Counted from the stretch's first letter, positions 51,755-63,810 are shown. The stretch: DNA of 64,000 nt from Mercurialis annua (GCF_937616625.2 NC_065570.1:2862001-2926000); one strand, 5' to 3'. Made by a program: numbers and translations. Notes: a model not told the origin generated them from the letters alone.

Positions 51755-52061
51755 GTGATAATGTAATAAAAATTCACCAACTTTATATATTTTCTCAATT
51801 TAATCACGTTCTTTAAAACGTCTTATAAACATACACCAACTTTCATTTTTCTCAAATTCATACACGGTGCTGACGTGGCACTCATTCATTGGTGCAATTT
51901 GTTCAGGTGTAAGTCATTTTTAACCATTGAATGAGTGACACGTCATCACCATGTATGAATTTGGAAAAAATGAAAGTTGGTGTATGTTTATGAAAAGTTT
52001 TAAAGAACGTGATTAAATTGAGAAAACTTGTAAACTTGGTGAATTTTTATGCCATTAACCC
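51755..52061. mobile_element. MULE-type MITE, 307 bp
   Basis: Inverted arms of about 120 bp: AAAAATTCACCAA, TCTCAATTTAATCACGTTCT and AACATACACCAACTTTCATT occur complementary at both sides. The perfect 9-bp duplication TTTAAATAA lies at 51746-51754 and 52062-52070. Confidence 0.88.
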
Positions 52062-52195
52062 TTTAAATAATTAAGTGGGACTGAGCGGGATCTCAGAAAT
52101 CATTAAGAATTAATATAAAATAAAGTATAAGTCCCATGCCAATAAAAATTATATTTTTATTCATTTTATATTTATAAAATTTTTGGATAAATTTT

Positions 52196-53181
52196 GGGTT
52201 TTTGATATTTGGGTGCCTCAAAGGCATCCAAAATTCTGGTTCGGTTCCTCTTTTGGAATTAATTCCAAAAGAGCGTCAGGGCCCACATGTTCCGCATTCC
52301 TAGAATGCGGAACAGGGGAGGTTCCGCATTCCTAGAATGCGGAACAGGGGAGGTTCCGCATTCCTAGAATGCGGAACAGGGGAGGTTCCGCATTCTTAGA
52401 ATGCGGAACATGTTAATCAGCTGATTAACCGAGTTAATCAGCTGATTAAGCACGTTCCGCATTCTAAGAATGCGGAACGTGCTTCTTCCCAATGATTGGG
52501 GAGACAGTTTTGTCTCCCCAATCATTGGGCTGCAATGATTGGGCATTTAGTGCCCAATCATTGTTGAACTTTATTTTTTAAAAAAAATTAAATATTATTT
52601 AATTTTTTTTAATAAACACTACAAATTAAATACAATATTAAAATAATTTTATCAAACGATTTAAATGCTTGTTTGATTTAACTACTGATTTTAACAAACG
52701 CTTATAAAAAAATAACAATTTTAACAGACGATTTAAATATTTGTTTTATTTAACTAATGGTTTTATTTTAACTACTAATTTTTTTTCTGCCCTATACTCT
52801 CATTTTTTGCTCTCTTAAAATTATATTTGTTTTTTTTAAGTAAGTAAAAAGGGTTTTCAAACCCTTTTATAGGCAACCGTGGGGAGCTGGTCTCCCAACG
52901 GTTTTAAATGCGTTCCGCATTTCTTGAATGCGAACACATTTAATTTACCGTTGGGACACGGTAACATTGCAGTGTTCTGCATTTCTAGAATGCGGAACAC
53001 TGCTAATCAGATTTAATTATCTGATTAACATGTTCCGCATTCTAGGAATGCGGAACTCCACATGTTTCGCATTCATAGAATGCGGAACATATGGGTCCTG
53101 GCACTCTTTTGGAATTAATTCCAAAAGAGGCACAGGACTGGAATTTTGGGTGTCTCATAGGCACCCAAATATCAAAAACCC
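52196..53181. mobile_element. Foldback-like element made of palindromes (element 4)
   Basis: 986 bp with ends GGGTTTTTGATATTTGGGTG and its complement. A TAAATTTT 8-mer flanks both sides (52188-52195, 53182-53189). The hairpin TTCCGCATTC-N3/4-GAATGCGGAA occurs nine times: 52289, 52321, 52353, 52385, 52454, 52912, 52974, 53032, 53064 (each about 25 bp). A perfect 26-bp palindrome with half-site CTCTTTTGGAATT occurs at 52248-52273 and 53104-53129. Further hairpins are TTAATCAGCTGATTAA and CCCAATGATTGGGG... . The AT-rich centre (52560-52850) has no ORF. Confidence 0.9.
52289..52409. repeat. Four tandem 32-bp units each containing a 25-bp hairpin
   Basis: GTTCCGCATTC, a 3-nt loop (CTA, or TTA in the fourth), then GAATGCGGAAC, separated by AGGGGAG, repeats at an exact 32-bp period. 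The first three units are identical. Confidence 0.95.
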
Positions 53182-54322
53182 TAAATTTTTGTGAAATTAG
53201 GATTTAGTTTCCGTAATTGGTACGGACGAATAATTAAAAATTAGGGTTAAAACGACTCGTCAATCGCAAAGACCAAATTGTCTTTTGAAAAAGACAATTT
53301 ATATACAATTGAAATGAAATGGAAGCAAGCAGATCCCATTTCATTTCAAATCTTCTTTTCTTCCTCTTCAAATCTTCTTTTCTTCCTTCTTAACGACACT
53401 TAGGACGATAATTAGGGTTTTGCTCCGTTTTTCAAATTTCTCATTTCTAACTCCGATCTTTTTATAATCTGCATGTATACGAGGTAATAATCGTTAATTT
53501 GAATTCGATTATTTATAATTTGAATTAAAATGTTAAATGTATCAAATCGATTAAATTTGTATCGATTTAACGTTTAAATTACAGAATTGAATTGGATGTG
53601 GTATAGGTATTCAAAATGAATTCGAGTCGTACACTCGATTTTGATTCTAATTGGCTTCGAAACTTGAACTACGATGTTTAACAGGTTATAACGAATATCT
53701 AAAGAAAAAGGTGTTTGGTACAGTAAGCCTATACCAAGAACGGTATAAGGTTTGAACGAGAAGTTCAATATCGTGAATGAGTCTAAATTATAAAAGAGCC
53801 GTTTATAAACGGGAATTTGATTAAAATCTATAGGTTATACAATACGAGTGAAATCAGGGATTCATTGTCTGATGTGTTTTAACGTTTGAATCCCAATTAG
53901 ATTCGACAACGAGTCGTCGATCTGCTGAGTTAGAGCACTAGGGTGTTTGACTAACGGGCTAACAGGGGCATATGTTTTGGCTATAGTGGAGTCTGTTAGT
54001 TTACATCTTTTGCGTATTAATATTCAAAGCTCTTTGTTATATTGTTATAGAGAATTCATCGCATATTATATTGCATCATATATTTTGATTATTATACAAT
54101 GATTTCGTATTGTAGTTGAAAACTAGTATAGATCCGAGAAAGCGCACTACCTATCGGGTGTTAATAGGACTGTGTGATCACGGATGTTGATTTAAGTCTT
54201 ACGTATCTGTATTTAGTGTATAAGAATGAAAAGTAAAATTGGATATTGTAAGTTAGATATGAGGTAACTTGGCTGAGGCTCTCGGGACTGAGATCTAGGT
54301 AGAAATTTCTCGGTACCTATAT

Positions 54323-54647
54323 CAGTGTTTTAAAAACCGGACCGGACCGGCTGGTCGGACCGGTTGAACCGCGAACCGTCCAATGGTCCGGTCTGAAACT
54401 GCAAAAAAACCGGATCTTCTGGTTGGACCGGGCTGGAGCGGATTGGACCGAATTGAACCGGTAAAAATCGGATGTTGAATCGGATCGGACCGGAATGAAC
54501 CGGTAAAAAACCGCTGAACCGTAATTTTTTTCAAATTTTTTTAAATTTATCAAACCGGTTGAACCGGCCAATGAACCGGTTCAACCGGTTTAACCGGAAA
54601 CCGGTGGCTTCGCCGGTTCGGCCACCGGTTCGGTTTTTAAAACACTG
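54323..54647. mobile_element. hAT-type MITE with AACCGGTTCAA motifs, copy 2
   Basis: 325 bp beginning CAGTGTTTTAAAAACCGG and ending CCGGTTCGGTTTTTAAAACACTG reading outward. The perfect 8-bp duplication ACCTATAT lies at 54315-54322 and 54648-54655. It is the best-preserved of the three copies in the window. Confidence 0.92.
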
Positions 54648-55744
54648 ACCTATATCTAATGAATAATTCGGTAGAGATTCTCAAGACTCAGAACTTGGAA
54701 TTAAAAAATGGTGTTGGTAACTCGGTTGAGATTCTCAGGACCTTGCCACATGGATTGAACTGATTTGATTAGATCTCTGATGTCTATATTCATAGATTTA
54801 GTATAAAAATAGTGTCTGTAATTGGAATTAGGGTTTTGATCGGATCCAATATTTGGTTATGATTATAAATGATTTTTATATGTGATCCTATTTTATTTAA
54901 TATGCATTAGTAATAGTGAACTCACTCCGTTTTAACTAACCCCCCCAATGTTTTTCCCTTTATAGGTTCATAGTATTACCAAGTGGCTAAGCTTCTATAT
55001 TTTTTATTCTAGAAAAATATTTTTAAATTATGTAAAAATTACTGATATTTATATCTAGAGCTGCAGTAGTTGGGTAATATGTGAATTTGTTATCTCTGTT
55101 TAGTAGTGTTCGTCCGAAAATATATCTAACTCAATCTTTAAATTTATAAATGGGATCGGTCTGAGTTCTGATGCTTTAACAAACTTGCGAAAAGATATTC
55201 ACAGGGCTTTTTGGTTAAAAGACTTAACCCAATAAACTAACAAGATTAATCTGGGAGTTAAGAAACTCAGGCGATATTAATATCAGAACTACTCCTAAAT
55301 TAAAACAATATGGAGATAGCGGGATAAAAAGCACTGGACTTGTTTTTTTGATTATTTATAGCCCTCATAAAAATAAAGTCCTAATATAAGTCCAACTATT
55401 ATTCCTAAAAAAAACAGTCCTAATCTATTTTTAGTTGGATAAAAAACAACTAAACTGAAAAAAAAAATTATTTGGGCCCTATGTCTTAATTTAAGCCCGT
55501 TTTATTCATCTGGGCTCCTACTTTTGGACCAGTATAAACAATGCCCCAAATAAATCCTAAAATATTATTTATGGGCTTGTTTCTGTGGGCCCGGTCTCTT
55601 TCTGGCCCAAGGCGTGCACATCTATTGACCTTTCGGTACCCCCGAATGCCATGTCAGCACTGTGAGCTCACTCCACTAACCCATGATGTCAAGTATTAAT
55701 CCCATGAACTCCTCGATTACTCTCACATTCACTTTTAAAAAAAA

Positions 55745-56672
55745 ATTACAAGTCATTTTTTCATTACCAAAACTTTTGCAACTTTTAAAGGTGGCAATGA
55801 TTCCAGCATTAGAATCTTAGTTCTCACATTAGAAAAATTCTCATTCAATCCTTTTAAAACTTCATGACTCTATCATTTGATTGATGTTGCTTTATCACAT
55901 TCAATAAATCACAAGAACATTTTGGATTACATGCACAAGTAGGCAATGATCTGATATTCAGTAATTCATCCCAAAGAGACTTTAATTGAGTATAATACTC
56001 AGTTACTGATTTAGTATTTTGCTTCAAACTATAAATTTCCTCCTGAGTATACCCCATTCTATAGGCATCCCTTTGAGAAAACCTATCCTTAAGATCAATC
56101 CAAATCTCTAAGGCAATATCAAGCTTGGCTATACTTTCAGCAATTGTAGAAGAAACTGCTCTATATAACCATGACATTACTAAAGTATTACATCTTTCAC
56201 ATGCATTGTATTGTATATTTCATCATCTATATCATGAGTTATTTTAGATCCATCAACAAATTTATATTTATTCTGAGAATTTAAAGACATTTTCGTCGAT
56301 TTATACCAACAATCGTAATTGCTACCACCAAAAAATTTAGTAACAAGATTGAGCGAATTAAGGATTCTCATCAGGATGTACAATTAAAATATGGACTAGA
56401 AAGACATTCCTCTGGTCTCAATATTTGATTCTCCATTGTTATGCTTTTGCAAGCTCAGCAGATTTAGATTCAACACAGAAACTGGTAAATTCCAGCTTTG
56501 ATACCATGAAGATTTTAGAGAGAAAAGAAAAATTTATTAATAATAAAATGACCGTTTTTGTTACAATGATTTAAAGCTAAAAGAGCTCTAATTATAGAGC
56601 TCAAAATAAGCTAAGAACTAATCATACATCTAATTACACAGGATTAACTCAGCTAACAAACTCAAAGAATTA
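55745..56672 (-). mobile_element. Ty1/copia retrotransposon fragment: LTR end, primer-binding site and broken gag
   Basis: On the minus strand: a probable 5' LTR (56672-56507) ending in ATCTTCA, then TGGTATCAAAGC (56506-56495), matching the initiator-Met tRNA primer-binding site. Next comes a gag of the UBN2/Retrotran_gag type: FFGGSNYDCWYKSTKMSL, then after a frameshift MSWLYRAVSSTIAESI, IWIDLKDRFSQRD and SVTEYYTQLKSLWDEL. After a second shift near 55855 it reads KGLNENFSNVRTKILML. No pol or second LTR is recognised. Confidence 0.75.
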
Positions 56673-56864
56673 CATGCACTCCATGCTTTCTTGATGAGCC
56701 GGAGGATCTCTAAAACTACTTTACTTGGATTTGAAGTAACTGATATAACCGTATTAAAAGTTCAAATTGTTATTTTTTTTTATCTAAAACTACAAATTTA
56801 AACTTTTTTAATCTTTTATCCCAAATTGAAGGAGCTAAATGATTGCATTCTTGAGCTTATTAAT
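56673..56864. other. 3' flank of terpene synthase copy B
   Basis: AT-rich, probably the 3' UTR. Nothing else is seen. Confidence 0.4.
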
Positions 56865-59800
56865 TTATATGAAACATAGTCCAAAGCTTAACGGCATAGC
56901 CGACATAGCCACGGATCGACGTTTTATACTAATATTACGTTTCGAAGTATAGTTAATATTGTAATGGTTGAGCCGGTGATCAACACGACGATAGCTCGCA
57001 ACTGTTTGTAATCGCTTCGGAGCTTCAGGAATAAGCTGCAATGGAGGCTTTGGCTTGTTGACTTGTATAGGAAGATAAATTGCATTTTGAATGTCTTGAA
57101 GCATTTTTGTGGTGGTAGAGTCAAATTCATTGCTAGAGTTGAAGAACATTTGAAATGCTTTCAAGCATGATAAGTGAAAATGTCTGAATTCTTTTGGTAA
57201 AATATTAATGTCATCCATTAAAGCTTGCTTCATGAACTCTTTCTTTTTTTGATTTATTATTTGTTTCACATGTGCAATTGAGTCTTCTATTTCTGCTTCG
57301 GGATTCTCTTTCATGTGTAGTAAAACCATGTTAATTTTCCCTTCTTTCATTTCCTTCTGCAATCAAATGGTCAAAACATTAATTTTAATATAATTTCTTT
57401 TCACATGACAAACATTAATTTTAATATAATTTCTTTTCACATGACAAACCATGTTTATTTTCCCTTCTTTGTTACAGTTTTGGATATATATATATATATT
57501 GATTAAAATAAATTTTATCTAGCCAGCTAGGTAAGAATTTCTCTAGATTTCACAATCTATGAGGACCAATTAACAAGAGAAATACAGAAAATTTGTGATG
57601 GAATTTACCTCATAACTCTGAATATCATTCAATAAACGAGGGATAATCATGACCAATTTCGTAACAGTTTCATGTTGGGTTGGATTGGGTATCATTTTTG
57701 GCAAACTTGGTTTCAAGAAACAAGAACATGGAAGAACCATAGTATGTGTAGCAATAGATGTCATGCCGGTTTCTAAATATTCTTGTGTTGATGGTATGAA
57801 TCCACTTCTGCTCCACTTAGCTTCGGTTAACCATGCATTGAATGTCTCGTACCACTTCATACACAAACAATAACAAAAAAATATTCCAAGGTTAATGCAA
57901 GAATAAATTTAAATTGATCAATGAAATGAATATTTAAAATTTACGATTACAAAATTATACTACTATTTTTGCAGTTTGGATATCGACTTTGAAATTATTA
58001 CGTACATTTTAGTTGATAAACTTTTAATTTACTAACAACGGCAGGTCACTAAAAGATTTTTCATACAGAAGTTACTTTACTTGACCGACGGAAAAATGCA
58101 CGTCTTTCTCTTTTATTTTCATTTCTATTTTGAAATAGAATTGTAAACACTACAATTATGAATGTAAGATTTTTGAAGATGTATGGGAAAAAGTGCAAAA
58201 ATGACCCCCATGTATACCTCATGTATCTTATTGGCACTTCATGTATTTCGGATCTCAAATATGACCCTAACGTTGCGAAAAAGTATCAAAAAAACACAAA
58301 ACATGGACGACGTTAAACATAAATGTGTACGGCCTTAAACGGAAATGTTAACGGAAGGGTCATTTTTGACACTTTTTCAAGACGTTAGGGTCCTTTTTGA
58401 GATCCGAAATACATGAGGTGCCAACATGAGACACGGGCTATACATTAGGGTCATTTTTGCACCTTTTCCCAAGATGTATTGAAGCTTAATAATAAATAAT
58501 TAAACTAATTAACAGTCAAAGAAAAAATCGTCCAACCTAAGCACTAAATCTATTTACTTGATTTTAATTAGTGATGATCATGCATTAGAGCTGCGTTTTT
58601 CACTATCATAGAGGTTACATGTTACAAAAATATTTAATTTAATTGTTAATTTTGAAGTAAATAAATATGGAGAATATTAAGCGTCCGTCGTCCATGTTAA
58701 AAATAATTCATCGATGTTCATTTAGTAACACATGTATAAAATTAAAATTTGATTTTTAAAATGTAAGTAAATAAAAATTAATAACTATTTTGTAAGAACA
58801 TTATATAGTTTATGTTAAAATGAAAAACACTATAGTTTGATAATCGGAAAAAAAAATTAACTCATGAAGTAAAGTAGAAAAAGCTTACTATAAATCGGAG
58901 ACTGTTTGTTATGTCATCGGTTCCATGTTTTTTGAGGTATTTTTCTGACATTTCTCTTACAAGATCATCAAGAACATTAAAAATAGTCTTACTGTGGCCA
59001 CTCAATCCTTTACCATCCCACCTGTCCAATTTATAGGAATGAAATAAGAAAAAAAAGGATAAAATTATTACTTCAATTTAAATGTTAACGAGTATAAAGG
59101 GTTAAATATTTAAATGGGACCTAAATTTTCTTATAAAATTCAAATTAGTATACAAACTAATTTTATATCTTTCTAATACATGATCTTTAATTTTCTTATT
59201 TCAACCAAAAGTACCTCGATAATTTTCAGTAACGTCACCTCAACTTGGTTTGGTTAAAAATACTAAAATACATTCAGTTGAAATGAAATTTAAGGATATA
59301 ATTGAAGTTTTGATATTCGACAAAAAAAGTTTAGATATCTATTTGAAACATACAATAGACTTTAGGAACCTTTTAAATAATTAATCCTACGAGTAAAAAA
59401 TTATGTACCTTTGAATTGCATCCGTCAATTTTTCCAATTGATCTAAAGAACCCTCAGAATCATAAAAATCATCAGCAACAGTGATAATTATTGCACTCTT
59501 TGAAGCCATAGTTCTTACATCAGAATCATGAGGCAGTGAAGCACTTGCAGCAGTTGCAAAGTAACAATATGTTGTTTTTTCTCTACCAAATCCCATTTCA
59601 GTCAGACCCCAAAATTTCGACCATCTGTCCGATTAAATTATACTTCAGCACAATGTAATTTATTTGATTAATTCTAATTAAGAATCATTAATTAAAAAAT
59701 TACCTTTTTAGTTTCTCCAATTCATTCATGTAAATAGATTGCCGAAATTCGTAATTTTTTATGGCAAGTTTCTTGAGCTTGTCATGGTGATGGAGTGACA

Positions 59801-62800
59801 ACCTGAATTCAAAAGAAATCATATTATTAATTCGACGTAAATTTCATTTAGTCTATTTCGTTTTATTATCAGGATTAATTTCATATAAAGTTGTAAATTT
59901 TTGCATATTTTGCAATTAAATTATGGACACCAAAAGAGAGGGGTTTTTTTTTTGATCTGATCATGAGGTGTCCTGAACGGGTTCCAACTATGAAACGGCA
60001 CCTTTAAACCTTCCACATTCAGACTAATCCCCACTCGAGCCGGGTAGGTCCCTTGCGGAAGGCAAAGCTCTGACCCCAAGTTTTAAACGGCTGCATACAT
60101 GAGTACGGTTCGAACCCGCGACCTCACTTAAGCTAGAAGAGCGCCTTATCAACTCATCTACGCCTTGGGGACTTCAGTATGTGTTTGAAATTGCTTAACT
60201 TAAAAATGAGCGTCGTAATTGTAAAATACGTTAAATGTTTTAACTTTATTTGTAATTAATTTTTATTAATACATGCTTTTTTGTAAGAGTTGCGTACCTA
60301 ACGAAGGATGCTTTTTCCATCCATAAAGCAGAATTATTCCTTTCTTCAATCCACATTCTATGTTCGAGGTGATCTAGTCGAGCCAGCCATGGAAACCTCA
60401 ACTCATGCTTGATCTGTATAAATATGATGCATTGTAAATAATTTTAAACTAATTTTTCATAAAATTTTCGAAACTGTTTTTTGACGGGTAAACTGTTTTT
60501 CGATCATCAAACTATACGAAACTGATGAATTTCAAAATTTTTCATTCAACAAATGTCTATTTTCTCAGCAAGGAAGTAGGATATTTGTGGACAATAGAAA
60601 TAGAATATTTGTCATATCATAAGGTCTAAAATATTATAAAATTATATATTTTATATCAAAATAGATATTTACTTTGAAATTACATGCCAAATTAAACTGA
60701 GAAAACACACCATCGTCTATATAAATAACATATTATCAAAAATTAATAAATCGCCTAGAAAAATAGATGTTTGGTTATGTAAATACAAATTTTTGGAATT
60801 CAATTACTGAAAACACTATAATTTGGTAACCGCATAAAAATTTAATCTATTTTTTTTTCTTCTTTTGAAACCTTTAATCTCAGAAACGTTTTTCTTTTTA
60901 TTTTTATATAATTTCTATTGTGAAGGTGAAATATATAGTTACCACATTATGGAAATTTAGGAATGAATAATTCTTTTGAACTCCGGTTTCCATTGGTATG
61001 CTTTTTTCAAGTAAGTTTCTTGAAAATAATTTAGCCTCTTCAAGTTCATATTCCCCAGGAAACATAAGATCAGTTGCTTTGTGAACAATAAGCATTACAC
61101 TTGAAAAAATATCACTATTCTTTTGAATATGATCTTTAATTTCCTCATCATGTAAAAACCAGCAAAAGATCCCTGATAAAAACATTATTAATTAATGAAA
61201 CAAAAATAAATCAATATCCTCAATTAATCAAATTAAATATGTACTAAAGAAAATTAATTAGTACGTACGAGGTGATACATTATATCCATGCATCCGAAGA
61301 AGCCAAAATGCCAATGAATCTTTATATAACTTTCGTGCCACTGAAGAGATTTGTTTTGGTCGTGAATCTTGATTCATGTAATTCCTAATATAAATAAAAT
61401 TAAGGGCTAATTAAGTTTAATTTCTAAATTATTAAGCAAATGATCATGCATAAATTTGTAATTACCTGTGAACTTGTTTCAATACTTGTTGAATCTCTTG
61501 ATGGAAATGCTCAGACAGCCCTAGCTTTTGTATTTGGTTCACCATGCTAAGCTTTATCAGCTGTTCATCAATGGGATACGTTGGTGGAACTGTTTCACGA
61601 GCGATATTAATTTCTATGTAATAATTAGTACATGCATGAAGCCTAACTATAATTAGCTTCATATTCTAAAAAATTATTCCCTCTTATTCATAATATTTAT
61701 CGTTTATACGCAAGTATTTCCTTTGCATGCATATATCATCATCATTTTCCTTACTTATATGAGAGTGGAATTAAAGTAAATATAGGAACCATTTTATATT
61801 TTAAGCACATGATCAATATCGTTTGATATATTTTTTAAAAATAAAAATATTAGATTAAAAATAAATAAAAATTCGTATGCTGAAATAGTAAATTTAGTAT
61901 GGAAATATGACCTCCATTAGGGCATTTTTGGACGAGAGATTGCATGTACGCTAAACAATCTTTGTTTCCAGTAGCCATAAAAGCTTGTGCTGTGGCAGAA
62001 GGAGATTGAAATAGTGAACCATCGTTGCACAAATTCTTGGCTACGTCTTCTTTGTCAATATTGTATAGTGGCAACGTTTCCAAATAAGATATCAATGGAG
62101 GGTAATGCTGCTTCTCCACAACTTTCTCTCTGTACATATTGATACGACGTCGATTCAAAATTCAGATATATTTGAAATCGAGTATCAGACTATAATTAAA
62201 GAAATTTTTGTTTTAAAAATCGGACCGGACCGGCTAGGCTAGTTGAACTGGTTAAATCGGAAACCAACCAGTAGTCCAGTGTAAAACCCCAAAAAACCTA
62301 AATTTGTGGTTGAACCGGGTTGGAACGGATCAAACCGAATTAATTAAACCGATTATTGAGGCCGGTTCAACCGGCTGAACTGGTGACCTCATGGTTTGGA
62401 CACCGTTCGGTTTTTAAAATACTGGTTTCAATCATTAAAAACGTTAAAACGACATCGTTTTGAAAAAAGCGCTTTTCTGCTAAAAATTTCAAAAAAAATA
62501 AAATGTTTGATCTTTTCTAACAGATTATAGACGTTGTGATTAAATTGTTATAAAAGTAAAATGTTGTAATTTTATGTGCAAATAATCCAAATAAATATCA
62601 CAACTTTCACATTCTTTTTAGGCATAATTATCAAAATTATTTCATTTTTTTTCCGATTACAGTATCACTTTTTAAAATCCTCAATTTTAACCGTTTTTTA
62701 ATTATAGCCATTTGTTTAAATTAGAGAGAGAAATGGTTCAAATATACCCTTTATATTGCTTCATGTTTAAAAAATTTTATAATGAAAATGCAAATTACAA

Positions 62801-63243
62801 CAATATGAAGCAATATAAAGTATAAACGATATATATATTTGAAATTTTTTCCACTTCAATTTGAATAATTGTCTACAATTAAAATTTAAAATTGAAAAAA
62901 CTACAAAAATTAAAGATTTTAAAAGATAAGACCACAAGTAAAAAAAGTCAAAAAATAAAATATTTTTGGATAATTAATCCATTTTTAATCAAAAAATTAT
63001 TCATATATTTGAAATATAAAAATATTTATGATTTGTTTACAATTAGTAAATACCTTTGAAAGATTTCTTGCCTTTTATAAAATACGTGCATGAAAGTGGC
63101 CTTTAAGTGATCCGAAAAGACAAGGTGAAGACCATTTTCATGTGCAAACTCCAGCATTGCCGGAAAGATAATGGCGAACCACCATTCATCATATATTAAT
63201 TCTTTAACAAGATCTTCTGCATTAGCTCCAATAAAATCCATAC
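56865..63243 (-). CDS. TPS-e/f terpene synthase, geranyllinalool/linalool synthase-like, copy B (partial: first exon outside window)
   Basis: Eleven minus-strand exons match exons 2-12 of copy A: 63243-63054, 62129-61912, 61589-61466, 61384-61269, 61172-60943, 60413-60298, 59802-59704, 59624-59409, 59021-58889, 57854-57609, 57356-56865. All have GT-AG junctions and keep frame, giving about 726 codons. The exon carrying SAYDTAW must lie beyond 64000. Motifs: PWLARLDHLEHR, DDFYD and NDIQSYEKE, so the class-I active site looks complete. Compared with copy A, it keeps a normal exon 2 donor and the longer exon 2 (FSDHLKATF region). Known relatives make geranyllinalool (precursor of the volatile TMTT) or linalool; the substrate here is inferred. 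It is likely the functional member of the pair. Its introns are short but hold a MITE in intron 10, a SINE in intron 7 and a hAT MITE in intron 2. Confidence 0.9.
58185..58470. mobile_element. MULE-type MITE, 286 bp, in intron 10 of terpene synthase copy B
   Basis: Inverted ends GGGAAAAAGTGCAAAAATGA and TCATTTTTGCACCTTTTCCC. The perfect 9-bp duplication AAGATGTAT lies at 58176-58184 and 58471-58479. The inner arms pair through ATTTCGGATCTCAAA / TTTGAGATCCGAAAT. Confidence 0.9.
59940..60170 (-). mobile_element. tRNA-derived SINE in intron 7 of terpene synthase copy B
   Basis: On the minus strand it starts AAGGCGTAGATGAGTTGATA (A-box region). GCGGGTTCGAACCGTAC (B box) follows about 50 nt later, then a GGACCTACCCGGCTCGAGTG body, and it ends in a run of nine to ten A. 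The structure is that of plant SINEs. Target duplications are not evident. Confidence 0.75.
62206..62424. mobile_element. hAT-type MITE with AACCGGTT motifs, copy 3
   Basis: Diverged relative of 54323-54647: TGTTTTAAAAATCGGACCGG at the left and CGGTTTTTAAAATACTG at the right. It lies in intron 2 of terpene synthase copy B. Confidence 0.7.
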
Positions 63244-63466
63244 CTGAGATACGCATCCATTAGTTAATCGTTAATTAGTTTAATTAATAATTCATTGCTA
63301 CTATCAAATCTGTACTGTTAAGCATCAATCTGATAATGAAATTTCAATTCTGATCCAAGTCACAGTAAATTTAGTTTATGTTTCAGGCAGCAGGGATATG
63401 CAAAATTAAACCAAGCCGGACCAAATAATTGAACAGGAAAATTTGGTTCTATAGGATTAAAAAATT

Positions 63467-63810
63467 GGCTTAATCACCAAAAAAAATCATCACCTTTTAG
63501 CCCCTTTTCAGTTGCACCCTGACGTTGCAATTTTGTCAGTTGCACTCTAATTCGCACCTTTTGGTTTCCATTCCACCCTCAAAATGAAATTGGACTTTTT
63601 TCACTCGGAAAAAATTCATAAAAACCCTTATAAAATACTCGTTTGAACTCTTTTCCACATAAAAAGTAAAAAATGAATAACTTATTTTAACTTTTTTCAA
63701 ATGAAAAAGAGATCAATTTAGTACTTGAGCGTGGAATTGAAAACCAAAGGTGCGAATTAGGGTGCAACTGACAAAATTGCAACGTCAAGGTGCATTTGAA
63801 AAGGGGCTAA
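63467..63810. mobile_element. Short relative of MULE-like element 1
   Basis: The arms pair through TTTTAGCCCCTTTTCAGTTG / AAAAGGGGCTAA and CCCTGACGTTGCAATTTTGT / GCAACGTCAAGG. The terminal sequence CACCTTTTAGCCCC is shared with element 1 (30628-32148). It has no hairpin cluster. It lies in intron 1 of terpene synthase copy B. Confidence 0.7.

Larger units (their letters stand above)
51446..55180. other. Gene-free region, possibly an old LTR with nested MITEs
   Basis: Starts TGTAATAACCCGCAATTT, a beginning often seen in plant chromovirus LTRs. Near 54920-55000 is a GTGAACTCACTCCGTTTTAAC tract of the kind seen close to such LTR ends. It contains three younger elements (51755-52061, 52196-53181, 54323-54647). 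The polypyrimidine-rich part at 53330-53400 has no ORF. The interpretation as one LTR is weak, and no host gene is seen. Confidence 0.3.

Noticed and set aside
52289..52409. CRISPR-like array of regularly spaced repeats
   Set aside because: The spacers are identical 7-bp sequences, the repeats are palindromes and the host is a plant. It is a tandem hairpin repeat inside a transposon.
52364..53194. ORFs of 60-88 aa in the palindrome region
   Set aside because: They are translations of the hairpins (repeated FRILRMRN-type peptide) on either strand and have no independent support.
54317..54571. 84- and 70-aa minus-strand ORFs rich in Arg/Pro/Ser
   Set aside because: They are translations of the CCGG-rich hAT MITE.
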